Counted from the first letter of the stretch, positions 52,103 through 60,909 are shown. The stretch: DNA of 64,000 bases from DASQFQ01 sp963730115 (GCA_963730115.1 CAVSQM010000009.1:1-64000), one strand, 5' to 3'. The notes: generated by a model from the letters alone, not told the origin. Translations and numbers: made by a program.

Positions 52103-53149
52103 GTGCTCAAGCGGAATCGAAAGAACAACCAGTCGGTGGTCGGGCTCGATCTCGACCCCAGCCACATCGCGGCCGCCGAGGTCGAGGTGAACGGCCACAT
52201 CTCCATCAAGCGCGGCGCCGTCGCCGAGCTGCGCCCGGGCATCCTGCGCGACGGTGAGGTCACCGACGCGCCGGCGCTCGCCGAGGCGCTCAAGACCTTC
52301 TTCGCCGAGAACGACCTTCCCAACCGGGTCCGCCTGGGCGTGGCGAACCAGCGCATCGTCGTGCGCTCGATCGACCTCCCGCCGCTCGAGGACGCGAAGT
52401 CGCTCGACGCCGCCGTCCGCGCCGAGGCGCCGGACCACATCCCGATGCCGATGGACGAGGCGATCCTCGACTACGTCCCGCTCGGGCAGGTCCAGACCGC
52501 CGGCGGCCCGCGCATGCGCGTCGTGATCGTCGCCGTCCGCCGCGAGCTGATCGACCGCCTGGTCAGCGCGACCAAGGACGCCGGCCTGAAGGTCGAGGGC
52601 ATCGACCTCGCCGCCTTCGGCATGGTGCGGGCGCTCGCCGCCAAGGAGGAGCAGGGCGCCGTGCTCTACATCAACGTCGCCGGGCTCACCAACGTCGCCG
52701 TGGCCAACCAGTCCGGCTGCCTCTTCACGCGCGCCGCCGCCGGCGGCCTCAGCGCGATCGTCGCGACGCTGGCCGAGCGCCGCTCGCTGACGCTCGAGCA
52801 CTCGCGGATGTGGCTCGGCCACGTCGGCCTCGCGACGCCGCTGGCGTCGGTCGAGGGTGACGAGGAGCTGGTCGCCGCCACCCGGGCCACCCTCGACGAG
52901 GGCGTGCACCAGCTGGCCGACACCATCCGCAACTCGCTGAACTTCTACCGGATGCAGGACAACGCGGAGACCGTCTCCCGTGCGCTGCTCACCGGCCCCG
53001 CAGCGTCGATCCCCGGCTTCGCCGAGAAGCTCGCCGAGCAGCTCAACCTGCCGGTCGAGATCGCCGTCGCCGCCGCCGACGAGGCGCTGGAAGATGTCGA
53101 TCCCGGGCGCCTGACGGTCGCCGCGGGCCTGGCGGTCGAGGACCGCTAG
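52103..53149 (+). CDS. Type IV pilus assembly protein PilM (actin-like)
   Basis: GTG 52103 is directly downstream of the promoter box. VVGLDLDPSHIAAAEVEVNG is the phosphate-1 loop of the actin-like fold, RIVVRSIDLPPLEDAKSLDA and IPMPMDEAILDYVPLG are PilM boxes, ALLTGPAASIPGFAEKLAEQ is the adenosine/phosphate-2 region, and LTVAAGLAVED is the usual end. 348 residues. PilM sits on the cytoplasmic face and binds the N-terminus of PilN, linking the alignment complex to the motors. The PilN N-terminal INLLP-type sequence is present in pilN (NLLTPE). Confidence 0.95.
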   Translation: MLKRNRKNNQSVVGLDLDPSHIAAAEVEVNGHISIKRGAVAELRPGILRDGEVTDAPALAEALKTFFAENDLPNRVRLGVANQRIVVRSIDLPPLEDAKSLDAAVRAEAPDHIPMPMDEAILDYVPLGQVQTAGGPRMRVVIVAVRRELIDRLVSATKDAGLKVEGIDLAAFGMVRALAAKEEQGAVLYINVAGLTNVAVANQSGCLFTRAAAGGLSAIVATLAERRSLTLEHSRMWLGHVGLATPLASVEGDEELVAATRATLDEGVHQLADTIRNSLNFYRMQDNAETVSRALLTGPAASIPGFAEKLAEQLNLPVEIAVAAADEALEDVDPGRLTVAAGLAVEDR

Positions 53150-53188
53150 CCCGCGCCGTCACCGGCGCCGGGGCAGGGTGCTGACAAC

Positions 53189-53962
53189 ATGACGCTCGCG
53201 ATGTCGCTTGCGTACGCCGCCGCCCTCGCAGGCGCGTTCGGTCTCATCATCGGGTCGTTCCTCAACGTGGTCGCCTACCGGCTGCCGCGCGGGGAGTCCG
53301 TGGTGTTTCCCGCGTCGCACTGCACGAGCTGCGACACGCCGATCAAGCCGTACGACAACGTGCCGGTGCTCTCGTGGCTCGTGCTGCGCGGGCGCTGCCG
53401 CTCGTGTCACACGGCGATCTCGGCGCGCTATCCGATCGTCGAGGCGGTGACCGCCGGGCTCCTGGTCGCGGTGGTCCTGACCCAGGGCGGCGACGCAGAC
53501 GTCTGGCTCGGGCTCGCGTTCGTCGTGCTGCTCGTCCCCGTGACACTGATCGACCTCGACCACCGGATCATCCCGAACACGCTGATGCTGATCGGGACCG
53601 TGGCCGCGGTGGTGATCCTGCTGCTGACCGATCCGAGTGCGCTCACCGAGCACCTGATCGCCGGCGTCGCCGCCGGTGGGTTCCTGCTCGTCGCCGCCCT
53701 CGCGTATCCGGGCGGCATGGGGATGGGAGACGTCAAGCTCGCGTTCGTGATGGGGCTCTTCCTGGGCCGCAACGTCGCGCCCGCGCTCCTCGCCGGCTTC
53801 CTGGTCGGATCGATCGTCGGCGGGGCCATCATGGCCAAGAAGGGCGTCGCGGCGGGTCGCAAGACCCAGGTGCCGTTCGGCCCCTTCCTCGCCGTCGGCG
53901 GGCTCGTCGGGCTGTTCTTCGGCGACGCCATCGTCGAGTGGTACCTCGACAGCTTCGTTTGA
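53189..53962 (+). CDS. Prepilin peptidase PilD (A24 family)
   Basis: ATG 53189. FGLIIGSFLNVVAYRLPRGE is the typical N-terminus; a zinc-binding tetracysteine is in SHCTSCDTPIK and GRCRSCHTAIS. The catalytic aspartates are in VPVTLIDLDHRIIPN and GGMGMGDVKLAFVMG (G-x-G-D). Eight helices, 257 residues. It cleaves leaders after Gly and N-methylates Phe1 of the pilins encoded around it. Placed between pilM and pilN, which is unusual compared with proteobacterial loci where pilD is with pilB/C. Confidence 0.96.
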   Translation: MTLAMSLAYAAALAGAFGLIIGSFLNVVAYRLPRGESVVFPASHCTSCDTPIKPYDNVPVLSWLVLRGRCRSCHTAISARYPIVEAVTAGLLVAVVLTQGGDADVWLGLAFVVLLVPVTLIDLDHRIIPNTLMLIGTVAAVVILLLTDPSALTEHLIAGVAAGGFLLVAALAYPGGMGMGDVKLAFVMGLFLGRNVAPALLAGFLVGSIVGGAIMAKKGVAAGRKTQVPFGPFLAVGGLVGLFFGDAIVEWYLDSFV

Positions 53963-53964
53963 CC

Positions 53965-53992
53965 TAAAGCCTGGTCAGCGCGCTGCCGATAC
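53965..53992 (+). promoter_or_regulatory. Sigma-28-like promoter for pilN-pilO
   Basis: TAAAG (53965-53969), 15 nt, GCCGATAC (53985-53992). The best match to the sigma-28 consensus in the window. 78 nt before ATG 54071. Confidence 0.65.
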
Positions 53993-54070
53993 CCCTTGCG
54001 TGACGCGGTCGGGGCAGGTGCCTCGGAACTGCGCGCCCGTCCTTCTCACTCCCACCCTGGTCCTTACTCC

Positions 54071-54898
54071 ATGCGAGCAGTCAATCTCCTCACGCCCGAG
54101 CTTCGCTCTTCGCAGAAGGGCTCTGGCGCTCCCCGCCCGTCCGCCATGGACACCAAGGGCGGCATCGGCGCGTTCATCGTGCTCGGTGCCCTCGCCCTGG
54201 TCGTGGCCGGCGTCGCGGGCTCGGTCCTCGCCAACAACGTGGTGAAGGAGCGCACGGCGACCCTTGCGCAGGTCAGCGCCAAGAACGACGCGACCGTCCG
54301 CCGCGCCGCCGAGCTCAAGCCCTACGCCGACTTCCAGACGCTCGCGCAGCAGCGCTCCGCGACGGTCCAGGCGCTCGCCGGCGCCCGCTTCGACTGGGAG
54401 CAGTCGATGCGTGACCTCTCGCGCGCACTGCCCTCCAACGTCTACCTCAGCTCGCTCAAGGGCACGGTCGGCGGGAACGCCGGCTCGGGCGGCTCGGGCT
54501 CCGGCCTGCGCGGCGCCCTCGGCAGCGCGCCCGCCATCGAGCTCGCCGGCTGCACGCGCAGCCAGCCCGCCGTCGCGACGCTGATGTCGCGGCTGCGCAA
54601 CGTGCAGGGCGTGACGCGCGTCAGCCTCGCCAAGTCCGAGAAGTCCACCACCGGCGCCGCCTCTGGCTCCGGCGGGTCGGCCGGCTCGTCCGTCAACCCG
54701 TGCGGCAAGGGCTCGCCCCCGAGCTTCGAGATCGTCGTCTTCTTCGAGAAGGCGGCCGTGGCCGACGCGCTGGCCAACGCCACCGGCGACACCGGCACGG
54801 CCGGCGCGGCGGCCCCCGCTGCCGACGCCACGGGCAAGGGCACCGACGACTCGTCCGCCAAGGCTTCGTCCACTCCCGCCGCGACCCCCGGAGGCTGA
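54071..54898 (+). CDS. Type IV pilus alignment protein PilN
   Basis: ATG 54071 is preferred because MRAVNLLTPELRSS carries the N-L-L-P-like motif that docks into PilM. A membrane helix GAFIVLGALALVVAGVAGSV (residues 33-52) is followed by a coiled coil (ERTATLAQVSAKNDATVRRA) and a ferredoxin-like outer domain (LSRALPSNVYLSSLKGTVGG, VATLMSRLRNVQGVTRVSLA, FEIVVFFEKAAVAD). A Gly/Ser-rich insert interrupts the domain, and the C-terminus is Ala/Thr-rich. 275 residues, longer than proteobacterial PilN. Confidence 0.9.
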   Translation: MRAVNLLTPELRSSQKGSGAPRPSAMDTKGGIGAFIVLGALALVVAGVAGSVLANNVVKERTATLAQVSAKNDATVRRAAELKPYADFQTLAQQRSATVQALAGARFDWEQSMRDLSRALPSNVYLSSLKGTVGGNAGSGGSGSGLRGALGSAPAIELAGCTRSQPAVATLMSRLRNVQGVTRVSLAKSEKSTTGAASGSGGSAGSSVNPCGKGSPPSFEIVVFFEKAAVADALANATGDTGTAGAAAPAADATGKGTDDSSAKASSTPAATPGG

Positions 54899-54902
54899 TC
54901 CA

Positions 54903-55667
54903 GTGTCCCGTAGAAACACGATGCTGCTCGTTGCCGTGGTCGCCGTGGCCGCGATCGGCGCCTACTGGATGCTCGTCCTCGCGCCGAAGCGCGAGGAGGC
55001 CGCCGGCCTCGACACGCAGATCTCGACCAAGCAGGCCGCGCTCGCGCAGGCCGAGGCCGAGGTCGCCGACTACGAGCAGGCCCGCGACGGCTACAAGACC
55101 AACTACTCCATGGTCGCGCGGCTCGGCAAGGCCGTGCCGGCCGACGACGACGTCCGCTCGCTCATGGTGCAGCTCAACACCGCGGCCGACCGCAGCAAGG
55201 TCGACTTCCGCACGATCAACATCAGCACCCAGGGCGCTCCGTCCGCCGGCCCCGACGCCGCGAAGTCGGCCGGTGAGACGCCGCCCCCGGGCGCGACGAA
55301 CGTCGGCACCGCCGGCTTCTCGACGATCCCGTTCTCGTTCGGCTTCCAGGGCAGCTTCTTCGAGCTGGGCAAGATGTTCAACCAGCTCGACCGCTTCGTC
55401 GCGGTCCGGAACAACCGCCTCGACGTCACCGGCCGCCTGCTGCTGCTCAACAGCATCACGCTGACGCCCGACGCCGAGAAGGGCTTCCCGATGCTGAGCG
55501 CCGACGTGAGCGCGAACGCCTACCTGCTGCCGGCCACCGAAGGTCTGACGGCCGGCGCGACCGCCGACAGCCCGACGGGCTCCGGCACCGCCGCGCCCGG
55601 CGCCTCCCCGGAGCCGAACGCACCCGCGACCACCACGACCGCAGCGATCTCTGGAGCCATTCGATGA
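54903..55667 (+). CDS. Type IV pilus alignment protein PilO
   Basis: GTG 54903 with GGAGG just upstream. A helix MLLVAVVAVAAIGAYWMLVL (residues 7-26), then a coiled coil LDTQISTKQAALAQAEAEVA and the ferredoxin-like domain: VRSLMVQLNTAADRSKVDFR, FSFGFQGSFFELGKMFNQLD and LLLLNSITLTPDAEKGFPML. A Pro/Thr-rich tail ends the protein. 254 residues. Pairs with PilN in the membrane. Four-base overlap with the next gene. Confidence 0.92.
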   Translation: MSRRNTMLLVAVVAVAAIGAYWMLVLAPKREEAAGLDTQISTKQAALAQAEAEVADYEQARDGYKTNYSMVARLGKAVPADDDVRSLMVQLNTAADRSKVDFRTINISTQGAPSAGPDAAKSAGETPPPGATNVGTAGFSTIPFSFGFQGSFFELGKMFNQLDRFVAVRNNRLDVTGRLLLLNSITLTPDAEKGFPMLSADVSANAYLLPATEGLTAGATADSPTGSGTAAPGASPEPNAPATTTTAAISGAIR

Positions 55668-56612
55668 GCGTGATCAACGACACCTGGCGCTTCCTCGTGC
55701 AGCGCCGGCTGTGGCCCCTGGCGATCCTCCTGGTCGCCGCGGCGGTCGCCGTGCCGATGCTGCTGTCCGAGGACCCCGCACCGGCGCCCGCGCCGGCCGT
55801 GGCGGTCAAGTCGGACAAGAAGTCCGTCCTCGCCACCGATCCGATCGTGACCCAGGCGGCCGACGGCGACCGCAGTGGCCGCCGCCGCGTGCTCGGCTCC
55901 GCCAAGGATCCCTTCAAGCCGAAGGCGACGCCGACCCCGACGCCCAAGCCGGAGACCGCGAAGACGGTCGACACGGCCGGCCGGCGCCGGTACGACCGAG
56001 AAGGCCGCCGAGGCCCCGTCCGTGGGCGGCTCGCCCGCGCCGGAGACGACCATCCCGGTCGTGCCCAAGAAGAAGAAGACCTACGAGCTGAACGAGCTCA
56101 CGGTGCGCTTCGGCTCGAGCGCCGCCGACGGCGCCAAGCGCCGCGACGTCAAGCGCCTCGAGGCGCTGCCGTCCGCCGGCAACCCGGTGCTGATCTACCT
56201 CGGCGTGCTCGACGACCAGAAGACCGCGGTCTTCCTGCTCGACTCGGGCGTCATCGCCCAGGGCGACGGCGAGTGCAAGCCGACCCGCACCAGCTGCGAG
56301 ACCATCCACATCCGCGAGGGCGAGACCGAGTTCTTCGACGTCGGCGGCGAGGAAGGCGGCACGGGCGGTGCTCAGTACCAGCTCGACGTCGTCAAGATCC
56401 GCAAGAAGACGACGACGAACGCCGACAAGGCCAAGGCCGCGAAGGCGCGCGTCTCGAAGCGGGGCAAGCAGATCCTGCGTGCCCGGGTCGCCGGCGACGG
56501 TCCGCTCCGGTACCGCTACGACGCGAAGTCGGGCAAGCTCGAGAAGCTGTCGACGAAGGCCTACAAGGCCGTCGTCGCCAAGGCGGCCAAGGCCGCCCGG
56601 GCCAGCTTCTAG
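55664..56612 (+). CDS. PilP-position membrane protein, one insertion
   Basis: ATG 55664 overlaps pilO. A membrane helix WPLAILLVAAAVAVPMLLS (about residues 17-35) is followed by a Pro/Lys/Thr-rich linker with SAKDPFKPKATPTPTPKP, the kind of D-P-F motif seen in PilP-like proteins. An extra G near 55976 breaks the frame; the rest, KTYELNELTVRFGSSAADGA, PVLIYLGVLDDQKTAVFLLD and ETIHIREGETEFFDVGGEEG, forms a beta-rich domain. The last 70 residues are very Lys/Ala-rich. The position and D-P-F hint that it replaces PilP, although there is no secretin to bind. Not an established family to my knowledge. Confidence 0.75.
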
Positions 56613-56633
56613 CCACAGTTTCAGGCCATAGCG

Positions 56634-56657
56634 GGCGCCGGGTGGGGACCCGGCGCC
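56634..56657 (+). terminator. Hairpin after the pilMDNO block
   Basis: 10-bp perfect stem GGCGCCGGGT / ACCCGGCGCC with a GGGG loop. It lacks a U-run, but its position between pilus and aro genes suggests a terminator. Confidence 0.6.
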
Positions 56658-56677
56658 CCGAGCCTGAGGCAGGCTCA

Positions 56678-56683
56678 TAAGCT
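56678..56683 (+). promoter_or_regulatory. TAAGCT -10 box for aroC, leaderless type
   Basis: TAAGCT ends 6 nt before GTG 56690. Confidence 0.55.
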
Positions 56684-56689
56684 TGCAGC

Positions 56690-57862
56690 GTGTCGCTGCG
56701 CCTGATCACGGCCGGGGAGTCGCATGGCCCCGGTCTCACCTGCATCGTCGAGGGCCTGCCCGCCGGGCTGGAGCTCGACCCTGAGGCGATCAACGCCGAC
56801 ATGGCCCGGCGCCAGCTCGGCCACGGCCGCGGCGGGCGCATGAAGATCGAGCGCGACGCCGCCGAGGTCACCTCCGGCGTCCGCCACGGGCGCACGCTGG
56901 GCGGCCCGATCGCCCTGCTGGTCGCCAACCGCGACTACGCGAACTGGGAGGAGCGGATGAACCCGTGGCCGGTCGAGGCCGCGGTGCCCGAGGTGCACCT
57001 GCCGCGCCCCGGGCACGCCGACCTGGCCGGGGTCCAGAAGTACGGCTTCACCGACGTCCGCAACGTGCTCGAGCGCGCGAGCGCCCGCGAGACCGCAGCC
57101 CGGGTGGCGGGCGGCGCGCTGGCCAAGGCGTTCCTGCGCGCGCTCGGCGTCGAGGTCGTCTCGCACGTCACGCAGATCGGATCCGTGCAGGCGCCGGAGG
57201 GCAACGGGCTCGCGTTCGAGGACTTCGCCGACGTCGACGCCTCGCCGGTGCGCTGCCTCGACACCGCCGCCTCGAAGGCGATGGTCGAGGAGATCAACGT
57301 GCTGCGCAAGCGCAACGAGTCGCTCGGCGGCGTCTTCGAGGTGCGCGCCTTCGGGCTCGTGCCCGGGCTCGGCTCCCACGTCTCGTGGGAGACGCGGCTC
57401 GACGGGCGGATCGGGCTCGCGATGCTCTCGATCCAGGCGATCAAGGGCTGCGGCATCGGCGACGGCTTCGACCTCGCCGGGCGCCCCGGATCCGCCGCCC
57501 ACGACGAGATCTTCTACGACGAGGAGCGCGGCTACTACCGCGAGACCAACCGCTCGGGCGGGGTGGAGGGCGGCATGTCGACCGGCGAGCCGCTCGTCGT
57601 GCGCTGCGCCATGAAGCCGCTGCCGACGCTGACCAAGCCGCTGCGCTCGGTCGACATCGCCACCCGCGAGCCGGCCGAGGCGCTGCGCGAGCGGACCGAC
57701 TCCTGCACCGTGCCGGCCGCCGGCGTGGTGGGGGAGGCGATGCTGGCGATCGTGCTGGCGAGCGCCTACCGGGAGAAGTTCGGCGGGGACCACATCGACG
57801 ACGTCCGCGCGGCACTGGCCGCCTACGAGGAGCGGATCGGGTGGAAGCGGCGGCGGCCCTAG
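56690..57862 (+). CDS. Chorismate synthase
   Basis: GTG 56690 gives MSLRLITAGESHGPGLTCIV, the family signature with G-E-S-H-G. QLGHGRGGRMKIERDAAEVT binds FMN; GGPIALLVANRDYANWEERM, PGHADLAGVQKYGF and RASARETAARVAGGALAKAF are diagnostic. RSGGVEGGMSTGEPLVVRCA and ATREPAEALRERTDSCTVPA close the protein. 390 residues. It makes chorismate from EPSP using reduced FMN. First of an operon aroC-aroKB-aroQ-pepP whose members overlap by 4 to 22 bases. Confidence 0.97.
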   Translation: MSLRLITAGESHGPGLTCIVEGLPAGLELDPEAINADMARRQLGHGRGGRMKIERDAAEVTSGVRHGRTLGGPIALLVANRDYANWEERMNPWPVEAAVPEVHLPRPGHADLAGVQKYGFTDVRNVLERASARETAARVAGGALAKAFLRALGVEVVSHVTQIGSVQAPEGNGLAFEDFADVDASPVRCLDTAASKAMVEEINVLRKRNESLGGVFEVRAFGLVPGLGSHVSWETRLDGRIGLAMLSIQAIKGCGIGDGFDLAGRPGSAAHDEIFYDEERGYYRETNRSGGVEGGMSTGEPLVVRCAMKPLPTLTKPLRSVDIATREPAEALRERTDSCTVPAAGVVGEAMLAIVLASAYREKFGGDHIDDVRAALAAYEERIGWKRRRP

Positions 57863-59373
57863 ACACCGGCTGCCTCGTCTTCATCGGCTTCATGGGGGCG
57901 GGCAAGTCCCTGGCCGCGCGCACCGCCGGGGCGGCGCTCGGCGTCGAGGCGGTGGACTCCGACCAGATCCTCGAGCGCCGGCTGGGCAGCTCGATCGAGG
58001 CCTACTTCGGCTCCCACGGCGAGCGCGCGTTCCGCGAGCAGGAGGAGGAGGCGGTCTCCGAGCTGCTCGACGCGCCGCCCACGCCGGTGCTGTCGCTGGG
58101 CGGGGGCGCGATCACCTCCGAGCGCGTCCGGACGGCGCTCGCGCGCCACACCGTCGTGCTGCTCGACGTCGACGCCGCCACGGCCTGGGCGCGCTGTCGC
58201 TCCGGCCGGCCGCTGGCGCGCGACCGCGACCGCTTCGAGGCGCTGCACGCCGAGCGGGCGCCGCTCTACGCCGAGCTCGCCGACGCGATCCTGCCCGCCG
58301 ACCGCCGCGACGAGGTCCGGCGCGCGCTGCCGGCCATCCGCGCGCTCGGCTCGATGCCGGCAGGCACGAAGCTGCTGTGGGCGGGCGAGTACCCGGTGTT
58401 CGTGGGCGACGGGCTGCTCGGCGCCGGCCAGTGGCCGGTGGAGGGGCGCCGGTTCCTGGTCACCGACGAGTCCGTGGGCGAGCTCTACGCCGACCGGCTC
58501 GGCGAGGTGGCGCGCGACGTCCGCATCCCGCCCGGCGAGGCCGCCAAGACGATGGAGACGGCGGGCACCGTGCTGCGCGCGCTCGCCTCGGCCGGGATGG
58601 CGCACGACGATCACGTCGTCGCGCTGGGCGGCGGCGTGGTGGGGGACGTGGCGGGCTTCTGCGCCGCCGTCTACCAGCGCGGCGTGCCGGTCGTGCAGGT
58701 GCCGACGACGCTGGTCGCCCAGGTCGACTCCGCCTTCGGCGGCAAGACCGGCGTCGACCTCCCGGAAGGGAAGAACTACGTCGGCGCCTACCACCAGCCG
58801 GCGGCCGTGCTCGCCGACCCCTCGACGCTCGCCACGCTGCCGCGCGAGGAGCTCGCCGCGGGCTGGGCCGAGGTGCTCAAGACCGGGCTGATCGCCGGTG
58901 GCGACCTGTGGCGCCGCGTGCGCTCACGCGAGGCTGCCAAGCCCGATCGCGACCTCGTGCTGGCCTGCGCGCGCGTCAAGCTGCGGATCGTCGCCCAGGA
59001 CGAGCGCGACGCCGGTTTGCGGCAAACCCTCAACCTCGGCCACACGGTTGGACATGCGATCGAGACAGTCACCGCGTACCAGCGCTACCGCCACGGCGAG
59101 GCCGTCGGGCTCGGGCTGCTGGCCGCGCTGACGCTCTCCCAGCAGCCGGAGCTGCGCGACGAGGTCGCGGACCTGCTCGCCGCCCGCGGGCTGCCGACCA
59201 CGCTCGACCCGGCGGTCGACCATGGGGCGGTCGCCGCCGCGGTGCAGCGCGACAAGAAACGCCGCGGCGGGCGCGTCGGCTTCGTGCTGATCGAGGCGCC
59301 GGGGCGCACCCGCACCGGCTGCCTGGTGGCGGAGGGAGACCTGAGAGCCGCGATCGAGGAGCTGGCACGATGA
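57841..59373 (+). CDS. Bifunctional shikimate kinase / 3-dehydroquinate synthase (AroK-AroB)
   Basis: GTG 57841 overlaps aroC by 22 bases. Residues 1-165 are shikimate kinase: LVFIGFMGAGKSLAARTAGA (Walker A), VDSDQILERRLGSSIEAYF, FREQEEEAVSELL and VLSLGGGAITSERVRTALAR, with the lid RPLARDRDRFEALHAERAPL. From about residue 178 follows AroB: VTDESVGELYADRLGEVARD, PPGEAAKTMETAGTVLRALA, VALGGGVVGDVAGFCAAVYQ (NAD), VPTTLVAQVDSAFGGKTGVD and LNLGHTVGHAIE with the zinc ligands. One uninterrupted frame of 510 residues joins two steps of the shikimate pathway that are not consecutive (steps 2 and 5). Confidence 0.95.
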   Translation: MEAAAALDTGCLVFIGFMGAGKSLAARTAGAALGVEAVDSDQILERRLGSSIEAYFGSHGERAFREQEEEAVSELLDAPPTPVLSLGGGAITSERVRTALARHTVVLLDVDAATAWARCRSGRPLARDRDRFEALHAERAPLYAELADAILPADRRDEVRRALPAIRALGSMPAGTKLLWAGEYPVFVGDGLLGAGQWPVEGRRFLVTDESVGELYADRLGEVARDVRIPPGEAAKTMETAGTVLRALASAGMAHDDHVVALGGGVVGDVAGFCAAVYQRGVPVVQVPTTLVAQVDSAFGGKTGVDLPEGKNYVGAYHQPAAVLADPSTLATLPREELAAGWAEVLKTGLIAGGDLWRRVRSREAAKPDRDLVLACARVKLRIVAQDERDAGLRQTLNLGHTVGHAIETVTAYQRYRHGEAVGLGLLAALTLSQQPELRDEVADLLAARGLPTTLDPAVDHGAVAAAVQRDKKRRGGRVGFVLIEAPGRTRTGCLVAEGDLRAAIEELAR

Positions 59374-59810
59374 GGATGAGGAACCGCGTGGCGGTCATGC
59401 ACGGCGTCAACCTCGACATGCTCGAACGGCGGCCCCCGGAGCTCTACGGCGACCTCTCGCTCCCCAAGCTCGAGCGCCTGATCTCGCAGTACGCCCACGA
59501 GCTGGGGCTCGAGGCGCGCTTCTTCCAGTCCAACTTCGAGGGCGAGTACGTCGAGGAGCTGCATCGCGCCGCCGACTACGCCGACGGGTTGGTGCTCAAC
59601 CCGGGCGCCTGGACCCACTACGCGTGGGCGCTGCGCGACGCGGTCGAGATCGCCGGCCTCCCGGCGGTGGAGATCCACATCTCCGACGTCGACCAGCGCG
59701 AGGAATGGCGCCGCACGTCGGTGCTCGCCGACATCGTCGTGGCGCGCGTGGCCGGCGAGGGCATCGAGGGCTACCGCAGCGCGCTCGCGCGCCTCAGGGA
59801 CGCGCTGTGA
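59370..59810 (+). CDS. 3-dehydroquinate dehydratase, type II (AroQ)
   Basis: ATG 59370 overlaps the aroKB stop; ATG 59376 is an alternative start. VAVMHGVNLDMLERRPPELY is the first active-site segment (G-x-N-x-x-x-L, with Arg and Tyr); the usual G-P-N is G-V-N here. FQSNFEGEYVEELHRA, LVLNPGAWTHYAWALRDAVE and VEIHISDVDQREEWRRTSVL follow, with catalytic His in EIHIS; the next residue is Asp where Asn is usual. 146 residues, normal for the dodecameric type II enzyme. It dehydrates 3-dehydroquinate to 3-dehydroshikimate. Confidence 0.94.
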   Translation: MRMRNRVAVMHGVNLDMLERRPPELYGDLSLPKLERLISQYAHELGLEARFFQSNFEGEYVEELHRAADYADGLVLNPGAWTHYAWALRDAVEIAGLPAVEIHISDVDQREEWRRTSVLADIVVARVAGEGIEGYRSALARLRDAL

Positions 59811-60877
59811 GCCGGGCCGATCGGGTTGCCGCCCGGCTGGCCGAGCGCGAGGCCGACGCGCTCCTGGTCACGGATCTGGTCAACATCCGCTACCTGACCG
59901 GCTTCACCGGCACCGCGGCGATGGCGATCGTGGGCCCCGAGACGCGCCGCTTCATCACCGACTTCCGCTACGTCGAGCGGGCTCAGGCCGAGGTCGAGGG
60001 TTTCGAGCAGGAGCGCGCGCCGCAGGAGCCCGCCGCCGCGCTCAAGAGCGGCTGGCCGGACGGCCCGGTGCGGCTCGGCTTCGAGGACCAGCACCTCAGC
60101 GTGCGCCAGCACCAGCGGCTGCGCGAGCTGCTCCCCGACCGCATCGAGCTCGTCGCCGCGGGCGGGCTGGTCGAGGCCGAGCGCGCGCGCAAGGAGCCGG
60201 CGCGAGGTCGACGCGGATCCGCGCTGCGGCGGCGCTTGCCGACGAGATCTACGACTGGGTGCGCGAGCGCGGCGTGGTCGGCCGCACCGAGCGCGCGGTG
60301 GCGCTCGGGCCTCGAGGAGGAGATGCGCCGGCGCGGCGCGAGCGACCCCAGCTTCCCCTCGATCGTGGCCTCCGGGCCGCACGGCGCGCTCCCGCACGCG
60401 GAGCCGCGCGAGGTGGAGATCCCGGCCGGCGTGCTCGTCACCCTCGACCTCGGGTGCAGGCTCGACGGCTACTGCTCGGACTGCACACGGACGTGGGCGA
60501 CCGGCGAGCTCGACGACGACCTGGCGGAGATCTACGACCTCGTGCTGCGCGCCCAGCAGACCGCGCTGGACGCCGTGCGGCCGGGGCCGACGGGCCGTGA
60601 GATCGACGCCGTCGCGCGCGACCTGATCGCCGCCGAGGGCCACGGCGACCACTTCGGCCACGGGCTCGGCCACGGAGTCGGTCTGGAGGTCCACGAGGCG
60701 CCGCGGCTGGCGCGCAGCGGCACCGACGCGCTGGAGGCCGGCAACGTCGTGACGGTCGAGCCCGGCGTCTACGTGCCAGGGCGCGGAGGCGTGCGGATCG
60801 AAGACCTGGTCCTAATCACCGAAAACGGGCGCGATGTGCTGAGCTCGTCGCCCAAAGCGCTGACCTCAGTTAAGTAG
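59807..60877 (+). CDS. M24 metallopeptidase, Xaa-Pro aminopeptidase (PepP/PepQ type), middle garbled by three insertions
   Basis: GTG 59807 overlaps aroQ. The N-terminal creatinase-like domain has LVTDLVNIRYLTGFTGTAAM and FITDFRYVERAQAEVEGFEQ. The catalytic pita-bread domain has VLVTLDLGCRLDGYCSDCTR with the first metal Asp residues, HFGHGLGHGVGLEVHEAPRL with the His, VTVEPGVYVPGRGG and VRIEDLVLIT with the two Glu. Between about 60200 and 60310 three extra G (near 60200, 60216 and 60310) cancel out: the frame stays open but about 35 residues are wrong. Correct reading there gives LADEIYDWVRERGVVGRTE. 355 residues when corrected. Such peptidases near efp/aro genes are common. Confidence 0.88.
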   Translation: MSRADRVAARLAEREADALLVTDLVNIRYLTGFTGTAAMAIVGPETRRFITDFRYVERAQAEVEGFEQERAPQEPAAALKSGWPDGPVRLGFEDQHLSVRQHQRLRELLPDRIELVAAGGLVEAERARKEPARGRRGSALRRRLPTRSTTGCASAAWSAAPSARWRSGLEEEMRRRGASDPSFPSIVASGPHGALPHAEPREVEIPAGVLVTLDLGCRLDGYCSDCTRTWATGELDDDLAEIYDLVLRAQQTALDAVRPGPTGREIDAVARDLIAAEGHGDHFGHGLGHGVGLEVHEAPRLARSGTDALEAGNVVTVEPGVYVPGRGGVRIEDLVLITENGRDVLSSSPKALTSVK

Positions 60878-60881
60878 GCGC

Positions 60882-60909
60882 TCAAGGCTCCGCAGCTTCG
60901 AGCCGATAT
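60882..60909 (+). promoter_or_regulatory. Sigma-28-like promoter for the calcium-binding-repeat protein
   Basis: TCAAG (60882-60886), 15 nt, GCCGATAT (60902-60909), 9 nt before ATG 60919. Confidence 0.6.

Noticed and set aside
57841..59373. Separate aroK and aroB genes joined by an indel
   Set aside because: The frame is continuous with sensible sequence through the linker (ALPAIRALGSMPAGTKLLWA) and no stop or start signal between domains.
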